DNA from: Bog-473 sp963743785
GTDB lineage: Bacteria > Actinomycetota > Acidimicrobiia > Acidimicrobiales > RAAP-2
Direction: 5' to 3'
DNA: 64,000 nt
Assembly: GCA_963743785.1 (NCBI GenBank)
Contig: CAVURD010000004.1
Span: 372,001 to 436,000 of the forward strand
Shown in pieces: positions 25,967-36,817 of the stretch. Each line of letters opens with the position of its first letter. Positions within the stretch are counted from its first letter, which is position 1. A program made the translations under genes and the position numbers. The notes under the pieces are model-generated. The model searched no databases and had not been told where the DNA came from. It saw nothing but the letters and a program-made list of their open reading frames with translations.

Positions 25967-28752
25967 ACCCATTCGACCGCCGTACCTTCTTGGCCTACGG
26001 GCGTCCGCACATCGGCCGCCGTCGCGGTGGCCGGCGTGCTCCCCGGATTCGAGCATGCGGCGGCGGCGCCAGCCCACAGCGTGTGGCCAGAGCATCGTCC
26101 TCGGCGCCGGGCTTGGTGGCGCAGGATCTCACGGTGAATGGGACGGCTGACCCCATTGGCGTTGATCCCGACGCCTGCAGCTTTGCCTGGGTCCTCCGGT
26201 CGCCCGCCCGCGGTGCCCGTCAGCAGGGCTACCACATCACCGTCCATCGGTCCGATCCGCTCCACACCGCATTGGTCTGGGACAGTGGCCAGGTTGCATC
26301 GGCCCGCCAAGCCTTCGTCCCCTACGGGGGACCTGCGTTGACGGCCAATGCGGCCTACACGTGGACGGTCGAAGTACAAGACGACGCCGGCCACTGGAGC
26401 GCTCCCGCGCCGAGCGGCAGCTTCGTGACCACCCTGCGCTTGGCGGACTGGACCGCCAAATGGCTCCAGCCGCAAGCGGCCTCCCAGCAGCCCGATGTCG
26501 TGACCTACGTCCGGACCGTCGTGACCCCGCCACCGGGAGCCTTGCAGAGGGCGACTGCGTTCATTTCGGCCGCGCACACCTATCAGCTCTTCGTCGACGG
26601 CAATCGGGTGGACTTCGGTCCCAGCTTCTCGTATCCCGACGAGCAGTACGTCCGATCGGTCGATCTGACTGGGCAGATCCACACGGGAAAGGCGACCGCA
26701 CTCGGTGTGCTGCATCGGTGGTATGGCGCTGGTCAGGGTCGCCCGCTCTCGGCTCCCGGAGTCATAGTCGAGCTCTCACTGACCTACACCGATGGTCGGC
26801 AGGTGGCGTACGGGACGGACGGCACGTGGAGAGAGCTTCCGGCGGAATGGCTGCCCTCCCCCCTGCGCAATTCCGATGGTGCCGACTTCGTTGAGTGGGT
26901 CGACGGCAGGGCTCACCCGCAGGGGTGGGCCACCGCTGATTTCGACGCGTCCGCCTGGGCCCCGCCATCGGTCCTGGGGCCGGCAGGAACGGCGCCCTTC
27001 ACCGACATGTTCGCCCAGCGGACGGACATGGCGGAGCGCGTGGTGGCGCCGATCAGCGTGCGCACGCTGGGCAGCGGATCCGTAGTGGCGGATTTCGGAG
27101 CGGTCTACGCCGCTCGACCGCAGGTGCGATTCGCCAGCGGCCTCAGCGGACGGACCGTGCCGATGCATGTCGGCTACGAGCTCGATCCGGACGGCCACGT
27201 CTCCACCACCCACGGCACCCAGGGGACCAATCTCTCGTTCTCCTACGTCACCCGGGAGGGAGCGCAGACCTTCGAGCCCCTCACCTATGTGGGCTTTCGG
27301 TACTTGCAGATTGACGATCCAGGAGAGTCGCTTGGCGCCGCCCAGCTGATGCGCGGTGGCCACCCATGCCGCCATGCCCGATGTCAGCGCAGCCACCTTC
27401 TCCACCGGCCAGCACATGCTCGATGCCGTCTGGAGACTCAACGCGCACTCGTGCCTCTACTGCACCCACGAGCAATTCGTCGATACCCCAACCCGGGAGA
27501 AGGGGCAGTTCGTCTGGGATTCCGCCAACGAATCCGAGGCGATCATGCGGGCCTACGGTGACCAGAACATGAGCTGGCAGGGCCTGCGCGACGTCGCCCG
27601 CGGGCAGACCCGTTACTGGCCGGACGGTCGAGTCAATGCGGTCTATCCCAACGGCGACGGGGCACGCCACATCCCCATCTTCACCGAGCGCTACCCCGAA
27701 TGGGTCTGGCGTTACTACGTCGCCACCGGAGACCGGGGCACCGCACTGTCGCTCTACCCGTCGACCCAGAAGGTGGCCGACTACATCTGGGCCGCCCGTG
27801 ATCCCGCCACGGGACTCTTGAACGGGTTCGCCGAGGGAAACAGCAACAGCGACCCGGTGTTCGGCTACGACCAGAGTGTGACGCTGGACACCACCAGCAA
27901 CGTGTTGGGAGTCAATGCGTTCAATCGCATCGCCCAGTTGGCCATGGTGGCCGGTGACACGACCGGCGCAACAACACAGATGGCGCGGGCGGCCGACACT
28001 CTCCACCGCCATCAACTCCCAACTGACGCGCCCCACCGGGATCTATACGGACGGGTTGCTGCCCGGCGGAGCGCAGAGCGCCCATGCCTCCCAAGAGGCC
28101 AACGCCTTGGCCCTGGCCTACGGGGTGGTGCCGGCCCCCCGCGTCGCCGCGGTCGGCGCCTACGTGGCCGGACTGGGCATCGCGGTCGGTCCGGTCCATG
28201 GGCTCGAGCTCCTGCGCGGTCTGGCCAACGCCGGACTGGTCCAGGACATGGTCCGCACCCTGACCGATACCGGCACACCGGGCTGGGCCCACATCGTGGC
28301 CTCAGGAGGCACCTTCACCTGGGAAACCTGGACACCGAGCGATCTCATCGGAGACTCGATGTCCCATGGGTGGGGCTCCTCCGCCCTGGTCGCCATGCAA
28401 GAAACACTTCTGGGCGTCACCCTGCAAGCCCCCGCCCAACGACGGGACGGTCTTGGCCACCATCATTCCCCCGAAGGCGGGGTTGCGCGGGGCCCGAGGT
28501 ACGGTCCCGACGATCGCCGGACCGATCACGGTCTCGTGGAGCCAGGATCGAACGGAGCTCTCGCTCGCCGCCGTCGTCCCGGCCAATGCGTCCGCCCGGA
28601 TCACCCTCCCCGCCGCGGGAACGGCGTCGGTGCGGGAGGGGGGCGGCCCACTCGACCGCGCGTCCGGCGTGACGCTGGAGTCGTTTCACGACGGCGCGGC
28701 GGTGCTCGGCGTCAGCAGCGGTTCATACCGTTTCACCGCCGCCACCGCCTGA
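25963..28752 (+). CDS. Alpha-L-rhamnosidase-like (GH78) exported enzyme, multiply frameshifted
   Basis: About 930 residues read across at least five frameshifts (near 26010, 26090, 27360, 27990, 28435). GTG 25963 opens a Tat-like leader (FDRRTFLAYG, then TSAAVAVAGVLPGFEH in another frame). The core carries GH78 landmarks: an N-terminal FN3-like domain (CSFAWVLRSPARG), jelly-roll segments, and the (alpha/alpha)6 barrel with DTPTREKGQFVWDS, which holds the acidic catalytic region, plus GYDQSVTLDTTSNVLG and SMSHGWGSS. It would remove rhamnose from glycosides outside the cell. It overlaps the NHL gene start-to-stop, so both are made together. Confidence 0.75.
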
Positions 28753-28767
28753 AGCCAGACCTTCGGC

Positions 28768-30295
28768 TTACGAAGTGCAGATCGTCCCGGGGGCGGGTGC
28801 ACCCCCACCGACCAGGTATGTCTGTACGTAGGACCGGACGCAGCCACTGTAGAAATAGGCCACATGGTCGTTGCCGTCTCTGGTCAGGAGATCGCCCTGG
28901 CTGAGTTGGCGGGCCAAGCTGACGGCCCAGGCATAGGGCGTGGCCGGATCTCCCGTCGTGCCGATCACCAGTATGGGTGGCGAGCCCACGGCCGCCGCAG
29001 GAGCCGGCGTCCGTGTGGCCGCCTCCGGCCACACGGCGCAGGCGGCTTGCCCCCAGGCCAGGAAGGGCCCGAACACCGGAGCCACCACCCCGTACTGCGC
29101 CGCCAGGGTGGCGTAGCCGCTCACGTCCCTCGAGACTGGATGATCAAGGCAGTCGATCGCTTCGCCGGCGTCGGACCCGTTGGTCGAACCGTCGGCGAGG
29201 TAGCGGTCCGACATGGTCACGATCGGCGCGCCATTTCCCTCGGCGTCATCGGCCAAGGCGGTGCCCAGGGTCGGCCAATCCGACTCCGCATAGAGTCCTT
29301 CGAGGAGCGCGTTGTACATCTCGCCCGGCCCGGCCGTCCGCCCGCTCCCCGCTGGCGCCGGGCCGGTCCGAGATCGGGCGATCAGACCGAGGATGGCCGC
29401 AGTCGGATCATCGGTCGTTTGCCACGGGCACGAGGTGCTGGCCGCGCACCAGGTGAAGAACGAACTCAGGGCACCTTCAAATCCCTTGGCCTGGCCCAAG
29501 GTGAACTGTCCGATCGGGAGGGATGGGTCAATGGCGCTGTCGAGGACCATGGCCCGGACGTGGGTGGGAAACATCTCGGCGTACGTCGCACCGAGCAGTG
29601 TTCCGTATGACTGTCCCATGTAGGTGAGGGTGGCATCGCCGAGGGCGATCCGCAGCCGTTCGAGATCGCGAGCAACGTCGACGGTGCCGACAAAGGGAAG
29701 GATGGCGCCGCTCGCCTTCTGGCAGTCGGCACCGAACTGACGCATGGCGGCGATCGCCGCCTTCTGGGCCGCCACCGTCTGGGGCACCGGATCGGAGACG
29801 GGGGCCGGCGGCGCACCAGGCGTTTCCCCGCAGGTCACGGGGTCGCTGCGCTCCACGCCCCGCGGATCGAAGGTGACGATGTCGAAGTCATCGAGCAATT
29901 GGCTGGTGAGCACGCTGAGCTCATTGGGAAAGTCGTCGATGCCCGACACGCCGGGACCGCCGGGGTTGATGACCAGCGAGCCGATCCGCTCGGCCGGATC
30001 TTCGGCCAGGTGCCGCTCCAGGGCGATGCCGATTGTGGTCCCCTGGGGCGTGGCGTAGTCGAGCGGAACGGTGAGCGTTCCGCACTGCAGATCGCCGTTG
30101 CACGGCGTCCAGACAATGGGAGAGACCGGCAGGGTCGACGTTCGTCGTTGTCGGGGCCGATGTGGTCGAAGTGCGCTGAGCCCGGGCCGCGGCGCTCGGC
30201 GTCCGGGCATCGGCGGCGCAGCCGGCCAGGAGGAGTGCGGCGGCGGCCCCGGCAAAGAGGCCGCGCCAGGCCACCGAGGGGGAGCGCACGTGCAC
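28768..30295 (-). CDS. Lipoprotein TAP-like serine peptidase / hydrolase, frameshifted
   Basis: About 508 residues. GTG 30295 (or 30289) opens a lipoprotein signal (GLFAGAAAALLLAGCAADAR, Cys in the lipobox LLAGC); a frameshift near 30135 leads into the alpha/beta hydrolase: SLVINPGGPGVSGIDDF, FDPRGVERSDP, nucleophile Ser in GQSYGTLLG, Asp in GTTGDPATPY, His in GNDHVAYFYSGCV, with the C-terminal TAP-type domain. By family it is a tripeptidyl or aminopeptidase-type, membrane-anchored on the outer face. Convergent with the rhamnosidase, 15 bases apart. Confidence 0.8.
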
Positions 30296-30446
30296 CAACT
30301 CAGCGTGACATGCCGCGCCGGGTTCGGGCGTTCGGCCGTGTTCGGCCGTGTCCCACCGGTGTTCGACGGGGTGGCTTCGTGTCGGCACGCCTCGGGTCCC
30401 ACCGCCTCGGAGGACGGTCGGTTCGCACACCCGGTCATCCGGTCCC

Positions 30447-30482
30447 TTGACAGCATATGCATCTTCACATATATATGTGGCC
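30447..30482 (+). promoter_or_regulatory. Leaderless promoter with embedded ArsR operator
   Basis: TTGACA at 30447-30452, 17-base spacer, TATATA at 30470-30475, and the ArsR ATG seven bases on. The perfect palindrome CACATATATATGTG (30466-30479) covers the -10, so the ArsR protein made here most likely represses its own gene by blocking polymerase. Confidence 0.7.
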
Positions 30483-30824
30483 ATGCAACTCGACGTCTTC
30501 CAGACCCTGGCCGACCCCACCCGGCGGCGCATCGTGGAGGTGCTGCACGACGAACAGGCGGTCAACGAAATCGTGGCTCTCGTCGGCATCCACCAGTCGG
30601 GCGTGTCCCGGCACCTGCGCATCCTGAACGAGGCCGGCTTCGTCCAGGTGCGCCCCGTGGGGCCCAAGCGCCTGTATTCACTGCGCCCGGAGCCGTTCAA
30701 CGAGCTCGAGCGTTGGGTCGGGAGCTACCGGGACATCTGGGAAGCCCGACTCGAACGGTTTGCTGCCGCGCTTGAAGGGGCGCAGCGGGATCCGAAAAAC
30801 AACCAACCAATGGAGGAAGCATGA
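30483..30824 (+). CDS. ArsR-family winged-helix repressor
   Basis: A 113-residue ArsR/SmtB-type protein: LADPTRRRIVEVLHDEQAVN, recognition segment GIHQSGVSRHLRILNEAGFV, wing VRPVGPKRLYSLRPEP. There are no Cys or His pairs for metal binding, as is usual for the subgroup that precedes SRPBCC/AHSA1 genes. It overlaps the next gene by ATGA and probably autoregulates through the palindrome over its own -10. The ligand is unknown. Confidence 0.88.
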   Translation: MQLDVFQTLADPTRRRIVEVLHDEQAVNEIVALVGIHQSGVSRHLRILNEAGFVQVRPVGPKRLYSLRPEPFNELERWVGSYRDIWEARLERFAAALEGAQRDPKNNQPMEEA

Positions 30825-31328
30825 GCGAGAACGCCACATCGAAAGACGGGCCACGTCGAACGATCACCATTGAGAGGGAGCTACGCCGCCACGGTCGAGG
30901 CCGTGTGGGCTCTGTGGACCACCGAGCGCGGCATCGAGTCGTGGTGGGGTCCGGATGGATTCAGCGTCACCGTCAAACACCTCGACCTTCGGGTCGGCGG
31001 TGAGCTGCTCTACACCATGACCGCGACGGCCCCCGATCAGGTCGAATTCATGAAACAAGCCGGGATGCCGACCGCCACTGACGTGTCGATCGTCTACACC
31101 GGCATCGAACCGCTGCGTCGCCTCGGGTACAAGAGCTTGGCGGATTTCATCCCGGGCCACCAACCCTATGAGGTCGACACAACCGTGGCTCTCGATCCAA
31201 GGCCAGATGGGGTGCGAATGGTGCTGACATTCGACGCCATGCACGATGAGCAGTGGACCGAACGCGCCGTGGCGGGCCACGAAAGCGAGCTCGGCAAGCT
31301 TGACAAGATCCTGAACCCGGTGATCTAG
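30821..31328 (+). CDS. SRPBCC/AHSA1-domain protein, frameshifted
   Basis: About 169 residues. ATG 30821 overlaps the ArsR stop; near 30880 one base shift joins RRTITIER to SYAATVEAVWALWTTERGIE. The rest fits the START-like AHSA1 fold (SWWGPDGFSVTVKHLDLRVG; ALDPRPDGVRMVLTFDAMHD; WTERAVAGHESELGKLDKIL). Family members bind hydrophobic ligands or act as chaperone-like partners. Coupling to an ArsR repressor is a recurring arrangement; the ligand is unknown. Confidence 0.78.
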
Positions 31329-31375
31329 CCGCGCTCGACCCGATGGCGTGCGCAGTGACCGGACGTGTGGCGGCG

Positions 31376-32272
31376 CTACTGCTCGACGAGTGACGCCAGC
31401 ACCTCGGCCCGCTTGGTCAGACCGATCATGTGCCCGTCGCCGGCGTGGAGGTGGAACGTGGCATTCCCCAACATGGTGGCGAGATCACGACCCCACGATT
31501 GGGGGACCAGCTTGTCGGCACTCCCCTGGTGCACGGCGACGGAGGTGCTCACACCGGCGGGGTCGAAACCCCAGGGGGACACCATGGCCCGGTACTCGTC
31601 GATGACCCCGCGGCTGTTGCGGACCCCTTCCTCCATCGTCCGTGGCAGCCAGGCACCCTGGGCGCGGACGGCGGCGGCTTCGTGGGCCGGAAGGTCGACA
31701 CAGGCCATTCGCGTGGCCAGCGCCGGGGCATAGCGGGCCACTCCGTGCACGACGCCGAACGCGGTGCGGGCCGCAGACGGGCGCCTGGTGCTGAGTGCGG
31801 CGAAGCGCCGATCCATGCCATTGAGCTCGGCCAGTCGCGACGGATGGTCGAGCGGGGGGCACCCGGCCAATACGGCCACCCGTACCACCCGGTCGGACAG
31901 GACGTGGGCCACCGCCACGGCGTATTGGCCGCCCAATGACCAGCCCATGACCGAACACCGCCCCACGTTCAGCTCGGCCAGCACCGACGTCACGTCATCG
32001 CTCACCCAATCACGCATGGCGTGGCCGGGGTTCCTATCCGAGAGGGCCACGCCGGGCCGGTCGATCGAGATGATGCGTGCGCCCAGGCGACAGGCGTCGG
32101 CATGGACCGGCGCCACGTCGTTTCGGCTCAGAAGACCCCCGTGACAGTTGAGGACCGGGAACCCGTCGGGGTCGCCGTAGAGCGCATAGCCCACCCGTCT
32201 CCCATCGTCCATCCGATGGACGTGGTGGGTGGGCAGGGGGACGTCCGGCATGTCGCGCGACACGTTAGACAC
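31376..32272 (-). CDS. Alpha/beta hydrolase
   Basis: 298 residues of the alpha/beta hydrolase fold: GFPVLNCHGGLLSRND (oxyanion region), SIDRPGVALSDRNPG, nucleophile Ser in VMGWSLGGQYA, Asp in VHQGSADKLVP, His in LHAGDGHMIG. Soluble, without a signal peptide. The ester or lactone substrate is unknown. It precedes the catabolic locus but lacks the shared promoter site. Confidence 0.85.
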   Translation of the reverse strand: MSNVSRDMPDVPLPTHHVHRMDDGRRVGYALYGDPDGFPVLNCHGGLLSRNDVAPVHADACRLGARIISIDRPGVALSDRNPGHAMRDWVSDDVTSVLAELNVGRCSVMGWSLGGQYAVAVAHVLSDRVVRVAVLAGCPPLDHPSRLAELNGMDRRFAALSTRRPSAARTAFGVVHGVARYAPALATRMACVDLPAHEAAAVRAQGAWLPRTMEEGVRNSRGVIDEYRAMVSPWGFDPAGVSTSVAVHQGSADKLVPQSWGRDLATMLGNATFHLHAGDGHMIGLTKRAEVLASLVEQ

Positions 32273-32308
32273 GATGCGCCGTCCCTCAGGTGCCCGGTAG
32301 AGGGCGGG

Positions 32309-33133
32309 TCACACCTCCGATGCCCCAGGGGCCGAATCCCGGCCACCCTCGCCTCGGCGCCCGAGGCGCTCCCGCAGGAGGTCGAGCTTGGAGGCAAACT
32401 CGGGACGCCCCATGGACCACCGCTGCGGTTCAAGCTCAAGAGCGACGGCGTCGGGCCTGCGGTGCACTCCGGCGCCTTCGTCGAGGGTGGCCCGGGTCCG
32501 AGCCACTAAGGGGCGGTCCAGCGCGGCGGCTCGAGCGGCCAGCGTCACCGCCGCCTCGAGCACACGGTCTTCCTCGACGCATTGCCATGCCAGTCCCCGA
32601 CGGACCGCTTCCTCGCCCCCGACGCTCGCCCCGAAAAGGGCCATCGCTGCCGCGCCCTGCCGGCCCATCCGCTGGCGAAGGTGCCACAGGTGCCCTCCCC
32701 CCGGATGGAGGCCCACGTCGAGGAAGCGGGTCTCGAATCGAGCCGACGGTGTGCAGATGATGAGGTCGCAGGCCAGCGCCACATTCATGCCGGCCCCGAG
32801 AGCCGGGCCGTTCACGGCGGCCACCGTCGGCAGCGCACTCTCGGCGATCGCCTCGAAGCCGGCGTACATCGCCTCCAGCGGCGCCTTGGGCTCGAGCAGA
32901 TCGTCAACCGAGCCGCCCGCACAGAAGACCGGGCCGGCGGACGCCACGACCAGTGCGCGGGCCCTCCCTTCGGCCTGGATTGCCGCCACCGCCCCGGACA
33001 GGGCCCGGGTCATGGCCCAGGACAGTGCGTTGCGGTCCGGCTGATGATCGAGCGTGACCACGGCGACCTCGCCGCGGTGGTCCACCCGGACGTAGTCGCC
33101 GTCGATGTCGCCTGGGCCACCGGTCACGGTCAC
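32309..33133 (-). CDS. Enoyl-CoA hydratase/isomerase family protein
   Basis: 274 residues, GTG start (GTG ACC GTG at 33133). Crotonase-fold marks: DRNALSWAMTRALSGAV, oxyanion segment AGGSVDDLL, AAVNGPALGAGMNVALACDL, and the C-terminal helical part. Hydration or isomerisation of an acyl-CoA in the cytosol is the expected reaction. It is divergent from the acyl-CoA ligase at 33167 and shares the AT-rich site at 33146-33167. Confidence 0.85.
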   Translation of the reverse strand: MTVTGGPGDIDGDYVRVDHRGEVAVVTLDHQPDRNALSWAMTRALSGAVAAIQAEGRARALVVASAGPVFCAGGSVDDLLEPKAPLEAMYAGFEAIAESALPTVAAVNGPALGAGMNVALACDLIICTPSARFETRFLDVGLHPGGGHLWHLRQRMGRQGAAAMALFGASVGGEEAVRRGLAWQCVEEDRVLEAAVTLAARAAALDRPLVARTRATLDEGAGVHRRPDAVALELEPQRWSMGRPEFASKLDLLRERLGRRGEGGRDSAPGASEV

Positions 33134-33145
33134 CTCTGGCCAGCC

Positions 33146-33167
33146 ATTCTCATAATATATACATTCG
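33146..33167. promoter_or_regulatory. Shared regulatory site 1
   Basis: ATTCTCATAATATATACATT, one of eight similar AT-rich, roughly two-fold-symmetric sites in 33-59 kb. On the plus strand it supplies a -10-like hexamer a few bases before the ligase GTG at 33167, implying a leaderless start; on the minus strand it faces the hydratase gene. Confidence 0.55.
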
Positions 33168-34770
33168 TGCCCCGATCAGAGATGGAGCGGAACGCAGACC
33201 GTTGATGCCGCACCCGGAACCATTCCCGAGGCGCTCGCCCGCGCCGCCGGCCTGTTCGGAGCAGACGAGGCGCTGGTCGACGGGTCGACGAGGCTCTCGT
33301 TCGGCGATCTCAGGGAGAAGGTCGCCCTGGCGGCTCGCGCCCTGATCGCCTCGGGCATTGCCGCGGGAGATCGAGTGGCGCTGTGGGCACCGAACAGCGC
33401 CGATTGGGTGGTGATCAGTTTCGCGGTGTACTCGGTTGGCGGCGTGCTCGTCCCCCTCAATACCGCGCTACAAGGGTGAGGAGGCCGGGCACGTCCTGCG
33501 CACGTCGGGGGCGCGACTTCTCTTCACCGTCACCGACTTCCTCGGTTCGGATCTCTCGGCACTGCTCGGTGGTGTGTCGGGGCTCGAAGCCCTGGAGCAG
33601 ACCGTCATCATGACGGGTCCGACGACGGCCGGGACCATCGCTCTGGCTGATTTCATGGCCCGCGCCGTTGCCGTGCCGCCGGAGGAGGTGGAGGCGCGAG
33701 GTGCGGCCATACAAAGCACCGATACCTCCGACATCATCTTCACCTCGGGAACGACGGGCAAACCGAAGGGCGCCGTCTTGGGTCACGGTGCCAGTGTCGA
33801 GACGTACGTCGCGTGGTCTGACCTGGTGGGCCTCCGACGGGGCGACCGCTATCTCGTCGTGTACCCGTTCTTCCATACCGCGGGGCTCAAGTCCGGCATT
33901 CTCGCCTGCGTGCTCCGCGGCGCCACGATCGTCCCCCACGCCGTCTTTGACGTTCTGCCGGTCATGCAGCGCGTCGTCGAAGAGCGGATCAGCATGCTGC
34001 CCGGGACGCCAACCGTCTTCCAATCGATCCTGAATCATCCGGATTTCGCTTCCTTCGACCTGTCCTCACTCCGATTGTCGGTCACCGGCGCGGCCACGGT
34101 GCCGGTCGAGATCATCCGACGCATGCGCGAGGAGCTCCGCTTCGAAACGGTGGTCACCGGGTACGGCCTCACGGAAACCACCGGCACCGTCAGCATGTGT
34201 CGACATGACGACTCCCCCGAGGTCATCGCCACCACGGTGGGGCGGCCACTGCCCGGTGTGGACATCCGTCTGGTCGACGCCGAGGGAGAGCCCGTCGCAG
34301 CTGGCCAGCCGGGTGAGATCCTCGTTCGTGGCTACAACGTGATGAAGGAGTACTTCGAGGATCCGATCGCCACGCGCGAGGCCATTGAGGATGGCTGGCT
34401 CCGAACGGGCGACATCGGCGTGGTCGGGTTGGACGGCAACCTGAGGATCACGGACCGGAAGAAGGACATGTACATCGTCGGGGGCTTCAACGCCTTCCCG
34501 GCGGAAATCGAAGGCATCATCGTCGGCCATCCGAAGGTGGGCCAAGTTGCCGTCATCGGGGTGCCGGACGAGCGGCTGGGCGAGGTAGGGGTCGCGTTCG
34601 TCGTCCCCCGACCGGGCGAGACCATTGATCCCGAAACGCTTATCTCGTGGTGCCGTGATCGCATGGCGAATTTCAAAGTGCCGCGGCAGGTGAAAGTGGT
34701 CGACGCCCTGCCGCTCAACCCCACCGGAAAGGTGATGAAGTTCGAGCTGCGGGCACGCTACGCCAGCTGA
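33167..34770 (+). CDS. Acyl-CoA synthetase, FadD3-like, frameshifted
   Basis: About 534 residues with frameshifts near 33188 and 33465. Adenylate-forming motifs are complete: P-loop FTSGTTGKPKGA, GYGLTETTG, TGDIGVVGLDGN, hinge RKKDMYIVGGFNAFPAEIE, and the C-terminal Lys in PTGKVMKFEL. It activates a carboxylate as its CoA thioester through an acyl-AMP. Overall sequence resembles the FadD3 group that acts on steroid ring-C/D acids, but the substrate cannot be fixed. The start GTG 33167 is placed by the promoter site and the reading order. Confidence 0.82.
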
Positions 34771-34876
34771 CCTGGCTGGTCCGTCGTTGTTCGCCCCTCC
34801 CGTGACACCTCGCCTCGGCCGGCCGGCCTCAGCCACCAGCCGTCCGCCCTCAGCCGTCACGTCGACCGGTGGGCTA

Positions 34877-34898
34877 CTTCGCATAAGATATAAGAATG
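34877..34898 (+). promoter_or_regulatory. Shared regulatory site 2 at the GntR gene
   Basis: CTTCGCATAAGATATAAGAA directly ahead of the GntR ATG at 34896. TAAGAT lies about 7 bases upstream of the ATG, suggesting a leaderless, autoregulated start. Confidence 0.5.
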
Positions 34899-35624
34899 CC
34901 GTCGTCGACCGCGAGTTCCAAGAAACCCGAAGCTCAGGGCGCGGACGGTGGCCGGGACGGGCAGATCGTCCGCACCAGCAGCGGCGAGCAAATCGCCTCC
35001 CACATCCGATGGCTGATCTTCGACGGGTCGTTGCGGCCGGGGATGCGCGTGCCCCAGGACGCCATCGCCCGCAATCTGGGCGTGAGCCGAATTCCTGTTC
35101 GCGAGGCCCTCATCGTGCTCGAGCGCGAGGGATGGGTCACCATCGAGATGCATCGGGGCGCCTTCATCAATGCGCTGGACGAACAATCGGTGCACGACCA
35201 CTACGAGCTCTTCGGACTTCTCTATGGATTCGCGGCCCGGCGCGCGCTCGCCCGGGCGACACCCGGGCTGGCTGATCGCCTGTCCGACATACAGGCCCAG
35301 TTTCTGGCCGCCAGTGAGCCCGATGAGTTGCGGCGTCTGTCCATGGCCTTCAACGGCACCATCGTGGAAGCCGCCGCCTCTCCACGGATCAATGTCCCGC
35401 TCCGGGCCATGTCCGCCCTGGTACCGGGTAGCTTCTTTGCGTCGGTGCCGGGGGCGATCGACGTCGAGAAACGAGGCTTGGCGGCCATCGTGCGGGCCAT
35501 ACAAAAGGGTGATGGGGACAAGGCTTCGGCCGAATACCTCAAGATGATGGGGGCGGTTGGCGACGCCGTGGTTCTGCTCTTCAAGGAGCGCAACCTCTTC
35601 GAAGCGCCTGAAGCCACCGACTGA
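34896..35624 (+). CDS. GntR/FCD-type transcriptional regulator
   Basis: 242 residues: N-terminal winged HTH of the GntR type (about 28-95; GSLRPGMRVPQDAIARNLGV, SRIPVREALIVLEREGWV) and a C-terminal FCD all-helical ligand domain (about 105-225). It overlaps shared site 2 and heads the operon with the thiolase-like/DUF35 genes, 12 bases before the thiolase. FCD regulators often sense carboxylates or acyl-CoAs and bind short palindromes, so it is one of two candidates (with the TetR at 58334) for the regulator of the locus. Confidence 0.88.
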   Translation: MPSSTASSKKPEAQGADGGRDGQIVRTSSGEQIASHIRWLIFDGSLRPGMRVPQDAIARNLGVSRIPVREALIVLEREGWVTIEMHRGAFINALDEQSVHDHYELFGLLYGFAARRALARATPGLADRLSDIQAQFLAASEPDELRRLSMAFNGTIVEAAASPRINVPLRAMSALVPGSFFASVPGAIDVEKRGLAAIVRAIQKGDGDKASAEYLKMMGAVGDAVVLLFKERNLFEAPEATD

Positions 35625-35635
35625 ATCCGCCGAGC

Positions 35636-36817
35636 GTGATCTCGCGTCATCGCGTGCACCCACACCCATTTGGCGACGTCGCCATCGCCGGGGTCTACAA
35701 CACCCCGCAAGCTCGACGGTTGCCCGAGCACACCTCCACGTCGATCGCGCTGGCCGGTGCCCTCGGCGCTCTGGCCGACGCCCGCATCTCACCCGGCGAG
35801 GTCGACGGCGTCGTTGGACCGGCCAGCGCTGAGATCGCCCTCGAACTCGGCTTGGGGCCCTGCACTCGTCGACCGAGTGGGTTGGGGATCCCGGCCGTCC
35901 TCGATGCCGCCGCACTGATCGTCACCGGGCAGTGTTCGGTCGTCGTGGTTGCCGCCGGAGGGGCGGGGGTGCACACCGATGCGACCAGCACGGCTCCCTG
36001 GACGCGGCCGGCCAATGAGCTGGTGGTCAGCTACGGCCTCTTCACCGCCGCCGAATTCGCCCTCATGGCCCGTCGGCACATGCTCACGTACGGCACGACG
36101 TCCGAACAGATGGCCACCGTGGCGGCCACCATCCGCAACAACGGGCATGTGAACCCCGAAGCGATCTACTTCGGTCGCGGCCCGTTCACGGCTGATGACA
36201 TCCTGGCCTCACGCATGGTGGCCGACCCATTTCATCTGCTTGACTGCGCGACCACGTCGGAAGGTGGCTGTGCGCTGGTCCTGGTTGCCGCCGATCGGGC
36301 CTCCGACACGCCGGCGCCGGTCTGGATTCTCGGCGGGGCCAGCGATTCCTTCGGCCCGGCGTACATGGTGCCCCCGGTGTGGGACTTCCGGCCCCGGAAC
36401 GGCGGCGAATGCTTCGGACGCGTCGGGGCCCGGGCGGCGCGCGCGTCGTTCGCCATGGCCGGCCTGACCCCGGACGACGTCGACGTGGCGGAGCTCTACG
36501 ATCCCTTCTCCTTCGAGATCATCCGACAGCTCGAAACATTCGGATTCTGCCCCGAAGGCGAGGGCGGCGCGTTCGTGAACGAGGGCAACATCGCCTCGGA
36601 CGGCCGGCTCCCCGTCACCACCGATGGCGGCACCATGTCGTTCAGCCACGCCGGTATGAGCGCGCAACAGCTGCAGCGGGTGATCCGTGCGGCCCAGCAA
36701 CTGCGCGGGTCGTGTGCCACCCGTCAGGTCGAAGGAGCGGAGGTGGCCATGTCATCCAATGGCGGCGCCGGCGCTCTCTTCTGCGACGTGCTCCTCTTGG
36801 GGAGAGAGCGCCCATGA
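35636..36817 (+). CDS. Thiolase-superfamily protein, Ltp2/SCP-x-like
   Basis: 393 residues of the thiolase fold: VAIAGVYNTPQARRLPEHTS start, DPFHLLDCATTSEGGCALVL, PDDVDVAELYDPFSFEIIRQ, EGGAFVNEGNIASDGRLP, SFSHAGMSAQQLQRVIRAAQ. The lipid-transfer-protein-type members pair with a DUF35 partner and catalyse retro-aldol cleavage of steroid side-chain acyl-CoAs; the Tyr in ELYDPF matches a residue needed for that reaction. A short stretch near 35860-35890 (GPCTRRPSG) does not fit the family and may reflect two compensating indels. ATGA overlap with the DUF35 gene. Confidence 0.85.
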   Translation: MISRHRVHPHPFGDVAIAGVYNTPQARRLPEHTSTSIALAGALGALADARISPGEVDGVVGPASAEIALELGLGPCTRRPSGLGIPAVLDAAALIVTGQCSVVVVAAGGAGVHTDATSTAPWTRPANELVVSYGLFTAAEFALMARRHMLTYGTTSEQMATVAATIRNNGHVNPEAIYFGRGPFTADDILASRMVADPFHLLDCATTSEGGCALVLVAADRASDTPAPVWILGGASDSFGPAYMVPPVWDFRPRNGGECFGRVGARAARASFAMAGLTPDDVDVAELYDPFSFEIIRQLETFGFCPEGEGGAFVNEGNIASDGRLPVTTDGGTMSFSHAGMSAQQLQRVIRAAQQLRGSCATRQVEGAEVAMSSNGGAGALFCDVLLLGRERP

